Shown here one piece after another: positions 16,026-22,941 of a DNA stretch of 35,404 bases. Every line of letters begins with the position of its first letter. Positions within the stretch are counted from its first letter, which is position 1. The stretch comes from Akkermansia muciniphila. GTDB taxonomy: Bacteria > Verrucomicrobiota > Verrucomicrobiia > Verrucomicrobiales > Akkermansiaceae. The stretch spans positions 1 through 35,404 of the forward strand of contig CAMAYN010000015.1 of assembly GCA_945862285.1 (NCBI GenBank). Reading direction: 5' to 3'. The notes under the pieces were generated by a model that searched no databases, was not told where the DNA came from, and saw only the letters and a list, made by a program, of their open reading frames with translations. A program made the translations under genes and the position numbers.

Positions 16026-17030
16026 ATGCACGCATCTGAAACCGAAGTCGTCGAGGCCGCAAAACACATCCGCTCCCTCAATCAAGCCTTAAACAACGTC
16101 ATCTTTGGTCAACAAGACCTCATTGATCTCGTCATCACGGGTGTCCTCGCGAGAGGTCACATCTTGTTAGAAGGTTTGCCCGGCCTTGGAAAAACGGAAC
16201 TCGTCAAAGGTCTATCGCGCTCCCTTCATTTGGATACCAAACGTGTGCAATTCACACCCGACCTTCTTCCCGGCGACATCACCGGCAATCCCGTTTTGCA
16301 AGAAAACAACGGACGCCGTGAGTTTGTTTTCCAGCCTGGCCCAATGTTCACCAATATTCTCCTTGCCGATGAAATCAACCGCGCTTCGCCAAAAACGCAA
16401 TCCGCTTTACTCGAAGCCATGCAAGAGCGCCGCGTCACCGTTCTTGGAAACACGCATTCTTTGCCAGCGCCCTTCTTTGTTCTCGCTACGCAAAACCCGA
16501 TCGAACTCGAAGGCACCTATCCATTGCCAGAAGCCCAGCTTGACCGCTTTCTTTTCAAACTCGAAGTCACCCGCAATAACGTCGAGACACTGCAACGAAT
16601 TGTTTCCCATCGCGAACTCGGCACAGAGCCCCATGTCGAAGCCATCATGACGGCAGAAACTCTGCAATCCGTGCTGGATCTCGTAAAACGCGTCTATCTC
16701 CCTGACCCTGTGGCTAACTACATCGCCCGCCTCGTCGATGCCACTCACCCCGGTCAATCGGCAGCAGCGCGCGGCATCCGCTTCGGTGCCTCCCCCCGTG
16801 CAGCACTGTCACTGGCATCGGCAGCCCGAGCCCGTGCTGTGATGAATGAAAGAACCCATGCTTCCTTTGAAGACGTGCGCGCTGTCGCCTTCGCTGTTCT
16901 GCGTCACCGCATTGTCCTCGAATACAATGCCCGCATCGAAGGCCTCAATTCCAACGACATGGTGCGTGCCATCTTAGAAGAAGTTCCCTTCCAAGCCCAT
17001 GCCACTCCGAAAACTCTCACCAAGGCGTAA
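16026..17030 (+). CDS. moxR: MoxR family AAA+ ATPase
   Basis: A 334-residue cytosolic AAA+ ATPase thought to act as a chaperone-like factor for metal insertion or membrane complex assembly. Walker A is GLPGLGKT (residues 50-57). Walker B is ILLADEINRA (Asp115/Glu116). The family hallmarks PDLLPGDITG, sensor 1 ATQNPIELEGTYPLPEAQLDRF and the C-terminal lid GASPRAALSL are present, so all catalytic residues are intact. MoxR genes are usually followed by DUF58 and von Willebrand A (Bat) genes; here the next gene is an unrelated convergent antitoxin-like gene. Only the upstream membrane protein is a candidate partner. Confidence 0.93.
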   Translation: MHASETEVVEAAKHIRSLNQALNNVIFGQQDLIDLVITGVLARGHILLEGLPGLGKTELVKGLSRSLHLDTKRVQFTPDLLPGDITGNPVLQENNGRREFVFQPGPMFTNILLADEINRASPKTQSALLEAMQERRVTVLGNTHSLPAPFFVLATQNPIELEGTYPLPEAQLDRFLFKLEVTRNNVETLQRIVSHRELGTEPHVEAIMTAETLQSVLDLVKRVYLPDPVANYIARLVDATHPGQSAAARGIRFGASPRAALSLASAARARAVMNERTHASFEDVRAVAFAVLRHRIVLEYNARIEGLNSNDMVRAILEEVPFQAHATPKTLTKA

Positions 17031-17113
17031 GCCGAGGCGGTATAAATCCGACGTTAAAAAGGCTACGATTTCGTTTTGAATTATCCCATGTAGGATTAAT
17101 CGCCTTCCAGAAC

Positions 17114-17335
17114 TTATGAGTTGCGAATGATTTCATCCAAGGGAATGGTATTGGATGCTTGAATTTCTGCACGTGCTTCGTTGAGAAATTGATCCAACTT
17201 ACCGCCGCTAACATCAGCTTCGATTTGGGTGTCCCAATCTGCCCAAAGCTCATCAGCGAATTCGTGCAATAAACTCCATTGTTCATCCGCAGGCAGTTTG
17301 CGAATGGCCTCTGAAATTTCCTTCGTGGTGCTCAT
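17114..17335 (-). CDS. Orphan antitoxin-like protein (addiction module component family)
   Basis: The track ORF starts at 17380, but the ATG at 17335 gives the expected N-terminus MSTTKEISEAIRKLPADEQW (73 residues). The charged helical sequence, LLHEFADELW, and the C-terminal FLNEARAEIQASNTIPLDEI match small antitoxins of the RelB/addiction-module-component type, in which a GKLD.LL.EA..DI..G...PLDE pattern is common. The toxin (RelE/ParE type) normally follows directly, but only 83 bp separate this gene from the convergent moxR end and no toxin frame fits. The upstream spacer also lacks one. It is either an orphan antitoxin or the remnant of a module. Confidence 0.7.
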   Translation of the reverse strand: MSTTKEISEAIRKLPADEQWSLLHEFADELWADWDTQIEADVSGGKLDQFLNEARAEIQASNTIPLDEIIRNS

Positions 17336-17488
17336 GATACATCTGATTTTAGTGATATTTGTCCAAAGGCCACTTCGCATTTTCTACAAGCCCGAGTTGC
17401 AGTTATGTATCTCCCCAAGAAATAGTAAAATTTTTTGGGAACCTATAACTATACTGCCGCGCATCAAGTTATGTGACCGGAGGACAGC

Positions 17489-17534
17489 GCGTCTCGCCTG
17501 TCTCGGCAAACGGGCGTCCCGCCTGTTTTCTTGG
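17489..17534. repeat. Imperfect direct repeat GCGTCTCGCCTGT / GCGTCCCGCCTGT
   Basis: Two copies start at 17489 and 17514 (25 bp apart); the first 13 bases differ at one position and both run into T/C-rich ends with GG. They follow GGAGGACA. The GC-rich, motif-like look inside an AT-rich spacer suggests a dispersed intergenic repeat, but only one occurrence is in the window. Confidence 0.45.
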
Positions 17535-17721
17535 TTTAGTGATGCTCTCGCACAGAAAAAGACCCACTTTTTCCAAAACAGAAAACCACAAATCTTGAAG
17601 ACTCGCAGTATAACCAAATCGAGTCGAATAGGAATTTTCATTTACCTGCCGAAGGGGCTGTGAGAGCCAATTCTAGGGATGAGCAGCGCTAATGCTTGGG
17701 CTTTTGCTTGGGCTTTTTCTT

Positions 17722-17741
17722 AATCCCCGTGGGGGATTTTT
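17722..17741 (+). terminator. Hairpin AATCCCC/GGGGATT with T-tract
   Basis: A 7-bp perfect stem with a GTG loop is followed by further T residues on the plus strand, the shape of a small intrinsic terminator. The nearest plus-strand gene (moxR) ends about 690 bp upstream, so a termination role is uncertain; it could equally be a 3' UTR hairpin of the minus-strand gene ending at 17820. Confidence 0.35.
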
Positions 17742-17760
17742 GCGGAATGATCTTGGGCTG

Positions 17761-17777
17761 CGCGCTTGGAAAGCGCG
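17761..17777 (-). other. Perfect hairpin CGCGCTT-GGA-AAGCGCG
   Basis: A 7-bp stem with a three-base loop lies about 43 nt downstream of the stop of the minus-strand hypothetical gene. No U-tract follows on the minus strand. It may stabilise that message's 3' end. Confidence 0.4.
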
Positions 17778-17819
17778 GTCACGGTGGTGCAGAACGAAGC
17801 TGGGGGGAGGTTTTTTTAT

Positions 17820-18578
17820 TTAGTCGTGGGCGGGGCGGGACTCGGGGATGTGGAAGGTGCGGCGGACGGCGGCGTGGGCGGGGTTGGTGTGGGGGAAGGC
17901 TTGGTCGGCGGCGAGTTGCAGGTCGAGGCGTTGGTCTTGGAGTTGATCGTAGAGTTCTTCGACTTGCTGGCGAAGTTTTGAGGCCTCGTTGGTGGTTGTG
18001 GTTTGGGCGATGTCTTTGTCGAGGTAGGTGTCGCAGGCGTTTTTGAGGGCGGTGAGGTCGGCGGGGGTGACGCCTTTCAGGGTGTCGGCTGGCGGGAGGG
18101 TGCTAGTACCATTGGGGTCGGGCTGGGGGGTGAGTTTTTCGAGTAGGCTGCCGCCGATGAAGAGGAGTCGTTCGAGGGAGACTTTGGTGGACTCGTTGAC
18201 GAAGTAGGCGCTGCGAGCGGCTCTGTTGCTTTCGCCACGGTATTTGCGTTTGGCACCGGTGCGGATGGGGGCAATGGCTGCGAGTAAGGCGGCGCGGGCG
18301 ATTTCTTCTTCTTGGGTGTCCATTTTGCGGGCGGCACTGCGGCCTACGGCTTTGAGGGCGGTGGCCTGGAGGGTGTCGGCGGTTTGCTCTAGGGTGTCGA
18401 TTTCCTCTGGCGGGCATTCGCGGGCGGTAAGGGGGGCGACGTTTTCGGAGAGTCGGGCGGCGATGATGAGGGCGCGGACGAGTTCGATTTCGTCGAGGTA
18501 TTTGGCGTTGATAATGCCACGGGTGCGGGGTTTTTTGGTAGAGGCGGCTTCGTCAGCGGTGGTGGTGTCTGGATTCAT
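17820..18578 (-). CDS. GC-rich conserved hypothetical protein next to a tandem array
   Basis: The track ORF starts at 18668, but the ATG at 18578 gives a more natural N-terminus (MNPDTTTADEAASTKKPRTR) and 252 residues. The protein is soluble, alanine-rich and mostly helical, with no signal peptide or membrane segment. Visible blocks are GAKRKYRGESNRAARSAYFV, then LKGVTPADLTALKNACDTYL, then a coiled-coil-like LRQQVEELYDQLQDQRLDLQ, and a tail LAADQAFPHTNPAHAAVRRT. I recall this block order from conserved hypotheticals of Verrucomicrobia and relatives, often multi-copy, with no known role; that is memory, not a search. Base composition is clearly GC-richer than the flanking spacer and hflX, suggesting a different history. 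Its upstream region carries a palindrome and the 21-bp array. Confidence 0.65.
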   Translation of the reverse strand: MNPDTTTADEAASTKKPRTRGIINAKYLDEIELVRALIIAARLSENVAPLTARECPPEEIDTLEQTADTLQATALKAVGRSAARKMDTQEEEIARAALLAAIAPIRTGAKRKYRGESNRAARSAYFVNESTKVSLERLLFIGGSLLEKLTPQPDPNGTSTLPPADTLKGVTPADLTALKNACDTYLDKDIAQTTTTNEASKLRQQVEELYDQLQDQRLDLQLAADQAFPHTNPAHAAVRRTFHIPESRPAHD

Positions 18579-18602
18579 GGTTGTTGCTATTGTTATTTTT
18601 TG

Positions 18603-18614
18603 TTGATTAATCAA
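18603..18614. promoter_or_regulatory. Perfect palindrome TTGATTAATCAA
   Basis: A 12-bp perfect palindrome lies 25 bp upstream of the GC-rich hypothetical gene's start, between it and the tandem array. The array units contain the related TTGATGATTA. It could be an operator or part of an AT-rich promoter. Confidence 0.4.
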
Positions 18615-18714
18615 TGGTTTCAGGCGTAAAAAGTGTTTGATGGGGGTGGGAAATACGTTTTCAGCCATTAGAATGAGCGTTGCAATGCTGATGATTCGTC
18701 TAGTATGGTGGAAA

Positions 18715-18903
18715 ATTAGCGCAGGTCGGTTGATGATTAGCGCAGGTCGGTTGAGAATTAGCGCAAGTCGGTTGATGATTAGCGCAGGTCGGTTGATGAT
18801 TAGCGCAAGTCGGCTGAGAATTAGCGCAAGTCGGTTGATGATTAGCGCAAGTCGGTTGATGATTAGCGTGAGTCGGTTCGTGATTATCTTGGGTCGGTTG
18901 ATG
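18715..18903. repeat. 21-bp tandem repeat array, nine units
   Basis: Nine contiguous 21-bp units run from 18715 to 18903, with decayed flanks at each end. The first seven are nearly identical around GCGCAGGTCGGTTGATG (G/A variation at one site); the last two have drifted. Units 2 and 5 end in GAGA and unit 8 in CGTG, while the others end in GATG, so a 63-bp trimer period overlies the 21-bp one. There are no spacers, so it is not CRISPR. Twenty-one bp equals two helical turns, which would place every unit on one DNA face. The array sits between the divergent hypothetical gene and hflX; the rest of the 403-bp gap shows nothing else clear. Confidence 0.92.
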
Positions 18904-19011
18904 ATTTTTCGTGATCGGTGTTTTTTCTTTTCCTCACGTCGTTGATAAATCGCGCAAAAATTTAATCGCTTTTCATGGGGGATGCTTTATTTTGGGTTCC
19001 CGAAAAAATAC

Positions 19012-20310
19012 ATGTTTGAAGTCCGTGAACGCCCTGAAATGGTCGAACGAGCGATGCTCGTGAGTATTTATTTTGATCCAAAAGAGGAGGATCAAGCAGA
19101 GTCATTGTTAGAGGAACTCCATGAGTTGGTAAAAACACTGGAAATCAACATCGTCCATAGCGTATTAGTGCGCTCTCGCAGTTTGCATAAACAGTTTCTC
19201 TGTGGCACCGGCAAGGCTCAGGAAATTATCGATCTGGCTCGTGCGTTTGAGTGCGATGTGATTGTTTTCGATAATGGCCTTGCGCCTTCCCAGCAGCGGG
19301 AGTGGGAGAAATTGGGGAATATCGCGGTGATTGATCGCGAAGAGGTGATCTTGGATATTTTTAATAAACGCGCTGCGACTCGCGAAGCCCGCATTCAGGT
19401 GGATCTGGCTCGCATGCAATATGCCTTGCCGCGCATGGCCCGTATGTGGGGTCACCTTGACCGCGAAGGCGGTGGCGGCTCGTCGGGGGGAGGTGCAGCA
19501 AATCGTGGCATGGGCGAAAAACAAATCGAAGTTGACCGTCGTCTCGCACATGCTCGCATTGACCGCCTAAAGCGCGAATTAGAAGATGTCCGCGCGCAAC
19601 GTCGCACGCAAAGGAAAGAGCGGCAGAAGCTCGGTACGCCACACGCGGCCATCGTCGGTTATACCAATTCGGGGAAATCGACATTGCTTAACCGCTTGTC
19701 AGGTGCGGATGTGTTAGCGAAAGATATGCTCTTTGCCACATTGGATACTACGACAAGGCGCATTGAATTGCCCGATGGTCAACCGTTGCTCTTAACCGAC
19801 ACCGTTGGTTTTGTGCGGAATTTACCGCATCGACTTGTGGAAGCCTTTAAAGCCACATTAGAAGAAGCCGTTTTGGCAGATTTCCTCATCCATGTGTTAG
19901 ATTGTTCTTCGCCAGAAGTTGATGAGCTGTATAATACCACGCTGGAAGTTCTCGAAGAACTGGGTGCGGGAGATAAAAAGATCATCACGGTTCTGAATAA
20001 AAGCGATTTGTTAGAGGATCAAGTTCAGCGACTTTTGTTAGAAAATCGCTACCATGGTGCGATTTTTATCTCGGCGGCGTCGGGCATGAATCTTGATTCT
20101 CTGCTCGCGGCATGTTCAGAGGTGCTAGCGGATCGTGTGCACATTGCGCACTATCGCATTCCGCAAACGCGAGGTGATATATTGCATTTGCTGCACCGCG
20201 AAGCTAAGATTTCAGAGACGGAATACGAAGAGAACGATGTGATCATCACCGCTATCGTTCCTGCCCCTATTGCTGGGAAACTTCAGCCATTTTTGCTATC
20301 ACCTGAGTAG
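19012..20310 (+). CDS. hflX: Ribosome-associated GTPase HflX
   Basis: This GTPase of the Obg-HflX group binds the 50S subunit and rescues or splits stalled ribosomes. I start at the ATG at 19012 (MFEVRERPEMVERAML, 432 residues) because this fits the family; the track start at 18982 adds ten residues and has a G-rich stretch upstream, so it cannot be excluded. The N-terminal HflX domain has HKQFLCGTGKAQEI and a glycine-rich loop (GGGGSSGGGA) before GEKQIEVDRR. The G domain shows G1 GYTNSGKS (216-223), G3 DTVGFVRNLP, G4 NKSD and a G5-like SAASG. All nucleotide-binding motifs are intact. No hfq or hflKC genes are adjacent. Confidence 0.95.
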   Translation: MFEVRERPEMVERAMLVSIYFDPKEEDQAESLLEELHELVKTLEINIVHSVLVRSRSLHKQFLCGTGKAQEIIDLARAFECDVIVFDNGLAPSQQREWEKLGNIAVIDREEVILDIFNKRAATREARIQVDLARMQYALPRMARMWGHLDREGGGGSSGGGAANRGMGEKQIEVDRRLAHARIDRLKRELEDVRAQRRTQRKERQKLGTPHAAIVGYTNSGKSTLLNRLSGADVLAKDMLFATLDTTTRRIELPDGQPLLLTDTVGFVRNLPHRLVEAFKATLEEAVLADFLIHVLDCSSPEVDELYNTTLEVLEELGAGDKKIITVLNKSDLLEDQVQRLLLENRYHGAIFISAASGMNLDSLLAACSEVLADRVHIAHYRIPQTRGDILHLLHREAKISETEYEENDVIITAIVPAPIAGKLQPFLLSPE

Positions 20311-20353
20311 TGGTATGATGATTTGCATTTGAAGAATTTTGCGTCTTATCATG

Positions 20354-20371
20354 TGTTACGAAATTGTCACA
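20354..20371. promoter_or_regulatory. Candidate operator TGTTAC-N6-GTCACA
   Basis: An imperfect inverted repeat with TGTTAC and GTCACA half-sites separated by GAAATT ends 38 bp upstream of the GTG start of the 571-residue gene. A 16-bp core (TTACGAAATTGTCACA) recurs exactly, in opposite orientation, at 23960-23975. It is one of three related sites in this neighbourhood. Confidence 0.55.
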
Positions 20372-20409
20372 ATCTAACAAGTGGCAAGCATGGGCGCGGT
20401 CTGTATTAG

Positions 20410-22125
20410 GTGAACCCTGCTGTGGAACTATTTCTCATCGACGCTATTGGCCCGTTTTTTCGCGGGCATACTGGAAAACGGATTAACTGGTCGAAAATCC
20501 CATTCGTCATGCTCGACGAATCTCCGCCAACGTGGGATCGGATTCGAGCGGATGTGTGGAAGTTTTGTAAAGAATCTTCTGCACTTGGCTACAATGCCGT
20601 GACTCTGGATGACGTTGCGCATTTGTATCATCACCCACTTCATGAAGAGGAGTTGCGCCTCCGTATCGCCTTCCTGCGCGATCAATTTCGACAAATTTTC
20701 CGCATCGTTATCGAAAGCAAAATGCAAGTCTTTCTGACGGTGGATGCCGTGCCCATGACTGCGGCATTGGAACGTCACTTTTGCTATGATCGCGAGGCGA
20801 TAGATCGGTATTTCCAAAACATGATCGCTAGCGTGCTGGATGATTTTCCTGAAATTGCGGGCATTATTTTACGCATCGGTGAGAGCGACGCGCGGGATGT
20901 GAAAGATCCACTAAAATCGCATTTGCACATTAAATCGGCAGCGCACGCGAATGAGGTCTTGCACCTGCTGCTTCCCGAATTTGTTGCGAGAGAACGTACG
21001 TTGATTTTTCGTACATGGACAGTTGGGGCTTATGGCATAGGCGACCTGATCTGGCATCGCGATACGATTTCTAGAGCATTAGCTGGACTCGGCGGGGAGC
21101 ATTTCATCGTCAGTATGAAACATGGAGAAAGTGATTTTTTCCGCTATCTACCTTTGAATAAAGCATTTTTCCACGTGCCGCAGAAAAAGATCATCGAACT
21201 CCAAGCAAGGCGCGAATACGAAGGCGCAGGCGAGTATCCGTCGTTCATCCTCAAGGATTGCCTCGCCTTTCACACACAACTTGCCACGATTAAAAATATG
21301 GTAGGCATGTCGGTATGGTGCCAGACTGGCGGTTGGCATCGCTTTAAAAGGCTGGCATTTTTGCAGCAAGATGAATCGGATCGCTGGATCCGCGCCAATG
21401 TTCTTGCTGCCATTCGCATTTTCCGCTATGGCGATAGTCGCGATGAATTCCTACAACATTGGATGCCGCAGCATGCGAAGGAAGCAGGGCAATTTATCGA
21501 TTCCTGCGATCACCTCATCGAGCAAGGCTTGTACATTAAAAGTTATGCACGACAGAAAAATTTCTTCCGCCGACTGCGCTTACCGCCGCTACTCCACACC
21601 TACTGGGATTCCGTCTATGTTCATCCGTTTCTGCGGGTATTTAAGCAGCAGTTGATCTGCGATTATGAATCCGAACTCGCCGCAGACAGCCAACTGATGA
21701 GCGAATTTGCAAAACTGAAAGCCAACTGCCAGGCGTGGGGATGGCCCGCAGATGACATCGAGCACATGGAGGATTTATGGCGCATTCTCTTGCTGGTACG
21801 CGCTTATTATTTCAGTCCCGATAGCGATAAAGCATTATCGATGGTACGCGATGCGAAAAAGGCTTACAAAAAAAGATGGCCTGCTGCACAACGTACACGT
21901 TACCGCATTAAAACCAATTTCCCCCGCCAAGCTCTGTCTCCGAAGCTAGTAAAATGGTGCTCGAAAATTTTCCTCCGTGGAAAGCGCGGCTACCGGATTT
22001 TTGATCAAATCGTCACCATCCACGGCCTAGCGATTCTTTTCAAGGCGACCTCTGCCAACTCCCGTAAGGCATTGCCCAAAGCTCTGCGCAAACTTGCCAT
22101 GGGTATCGATACCCTATTTCGTTAG
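20410..22125 (+). CDS. Conserved hypothetical, TIM-barrel glycoside-hydrolase-like
   Basis: A 571-residue cytosolic-looking protein read from GTG; the next in-frame Met is over 30 residues in, inside conserved-looking sequence. There is no signal peptide. The first 330 residues alternate strands and helices like a TIM barrel, with strand ends YNAVTLDDVAHLY, MQVFLTVDAVP, AGIILRIGESDA, TLIFRTWTVGAYG, EHFIVSMKHGESDFFR and GMSVWCQTGGWHRFK. Acidic residues at strand ends (Glu in RIGESD and KHGESD) are plausible catalytic residues, as in alpha-glucuronidase-like (GH67-type) enzymes, but I cannot confirm a family. The C-terminal 230 residues are helical and rich in Trp, Arg and Lys. A candidate operator shared with the 24100 region lies just upstream; its 3' end is 3 bp from the convergent acyltransferase. 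Confidence 0.55.
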   Translation: MNPAVELFLIDAIGPFFRGHTGKRINWSKIPFVMLDESPPTWDRIRADVWKFCKESSALGYNAVTLDDVAHLYHHPLHEEELRLRIAFLRDQFRQIFRIVIESKMQVFLTVDAVPMTAALERHFCYDREAIDRYFQNMIASVLDDFPEIAGIILRIGESDARDVKDPLKSHLHIKSAAHANEVLHLLLPEFVARERTLIFRTWTVGAYGIGDLIWHRDTISRALAGLGGEHFIVSMKHGESDFFRYLPLNKAFFHVPQKKIIELQARREYEGAGEYPSFILKDCLAFHTQLATIKNMVGMSVWCQTGGWHRFKRLAFLQQDESDRWIRANVLAAIRIFRYGDSRDEFLQHWMPQHAKEAGQFIDSCDHLIEQGLYIKSYARQKNFFRRLRLPPLLHTYWDSVYVHPFLRVFKQQLICDYESELAADSQLMSEFAKLKANCQAWGWPADDIEHMEDLWRILLLVRAYYFSPDSDKALSMVRDAKKAYKKRWPAAQRTRYRIKTNFPRQALSPKLVKWCSKIFLRGKRGYRIFDQIVTIHGLAILFKATSANSRKALPKALRKLAMGIDTLFR

Positions 22126-22128
22126 ATA

Positions 22129-22941
22129 TCATAGCGGATCAACGAGTTGTCGTGCCGCTGCCGCAAGGCTGGCGGCATCGCCGTATGCTTCTGCCGGAAT
22201 AACGCCGCGGAGAATCATACGATGCGTCGTATTGCATGCTGCGGTAAATGTCCTACCTAACAGAAACGTCCGTACCAAAGGATGCAAGGACAGGAAATAC
22301 TCCATCGTCCGCTGATGATGGGCATCGATTCGTAAACAAGCCACTGGCACACGGCAACGCAGAGCGATTTCGAAAACCGACAACATCCACGCACCGTCCC
22401 TCACCACGCCGTCGTCTTGCATCCACGAAATCGTGCCAGCGGGAAATGCCGCTATGCAACCACCTTGGTTCAAGTGCTGCATCGCCCGTCGTAAACTCTT
22501 CGCATTGCGTCGAGCTGCCTGTTCGCCACCATAAAGGGACAAACCAATGACGTGATTCTTAAAAGAAGGAATCGTCACCAGTGCATCGGTCGTCAGGATC
22601 AACGTATCCAATCGCTGCTCTAACAACCATTTTCCATAACTAATACCGTCCATGCAGCCCGTCGGATGATTCGCCACTACGACCAGAGGTCCACTCGGCA
22701 GAGATCCATCGCCCACGACGTTGAGATGACTTAGCTCAGCGATTCCGATGAAGGGATTCGCTGCATCAGGATTCAGCTCGTGTGCCTTTGCTGTAATCTT
22801 TCCCCCTTTGTCAAAAGCCGTAACCCACGCCGCGAAATTTCGCAGCCACTGCTTGAATCGGCTTTTGCCCGCTAAAAAGGGTAACGCAACGGATAGATCC
22901 GGAATGGAATCACGCCAAGAGCTATCCTTTTTGCTTCCCAT
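22129..22941 (-). CDS. Lysophospholipid acyltransferase family protein (OlsA/GlsA-like)
   Basis: A 270-residue PlsC-type acyltransferase that would acylate a hydroxyl on a lipid precursor at the membrane. The track start at 22992 lies inside the upstream gene; the ATG at 22941 (MGSKKDSSWRDSIPDLSV) overlaps that gene's stop as TGATG and is preferred. The catalytic block is VVVANHPTGCMDG, with His and Asp separated by five residues as in the NHPxGGxDG variant of OlsA-like enzymes. Later blocks are LSLYGGEQAARRN, GGCIAAFPAGTIS and CRVPVACLRIDAH. Coupling to a GNAT-type N-acyltransferase suggests the pair builds an acyloxyacyl amino-acid lipid (ornithine or glycine lipid). The family call is firm; the substrate is inference. 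Confidence 0.82.
   Translation of the reverse strand: MGSKKDSSWRDSIPDLSVALPFLAGKSRFKQWLRNFAAWVTAFDKGGKITAKAHELNPDAANPFIGIAELSHLNVVGDGSLPSGPLVVVANHPTGCMDGISYGKWLLEQRLDTLILTTDALVTIPSFKNHVIGLSLYGGEQAARRNAKSLRRAMQHLNQGGCIAAFPAGTISWMQDDGVVRDGAWMLSVFEIALRCRVPVACLRIDAHHQRTMEYFLSLHPLVRTFLLGRTFTAACNTTHRMILRGVIPAEAYGDAASLAAAARQLVDPL

Larger units (their letters stand above)
17336..17819. other. 484-bp gene-poor spacer with duplicated motif and hairpins
   Basis: No convincing gene lies here; the ORFs of 85, 144 and 116 codons in the track look like random frames. The spacer contains a duplicated GC-rich motif (17489-17534), a hairpin followed by T residues (17722-17741), a second perfect hairpin (17761-17777), and a short Lys/Pro-rich open stretch on the minus strand ending at 17689. 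The mix suggests decayed or dispersed-repeat DNA. Confidence 0.5.

Noticed and set aside
17031-17113. Toxin remnant downstream of the antitoxin (frame reading NPTWDNSKRNRSLFNVG)
   Set aside because: Too short and without recognisable toxin motifs; may be repeat DNA but not supported here.
17384-17641. 85-codon ORF as a toxin partner of the antitoxin
   Set aside because: No toxin-like pattern, and it overlaps the GC-rich duplicated motif; the frame looks random.
18715-18903. CRISPR array
   Set aside because: Units are contiguous without spacers and no cas genes are present.
18637-18945. 102-codon ORF across the 21-bp array with ISAGRLM-type heptads
   Set aside because: Any array of 21-bp units with one open frame stays open; the peptide looks like a translated repeat, has no plausible start context and overlaps the start region of the opposite gene.
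20382-20400. Sigma-54 promoter based on TGGCAAG downstream of the operator (also at 23979)
   Set aside because: The -12 TTGCA element is missing or misplaced in both copies.
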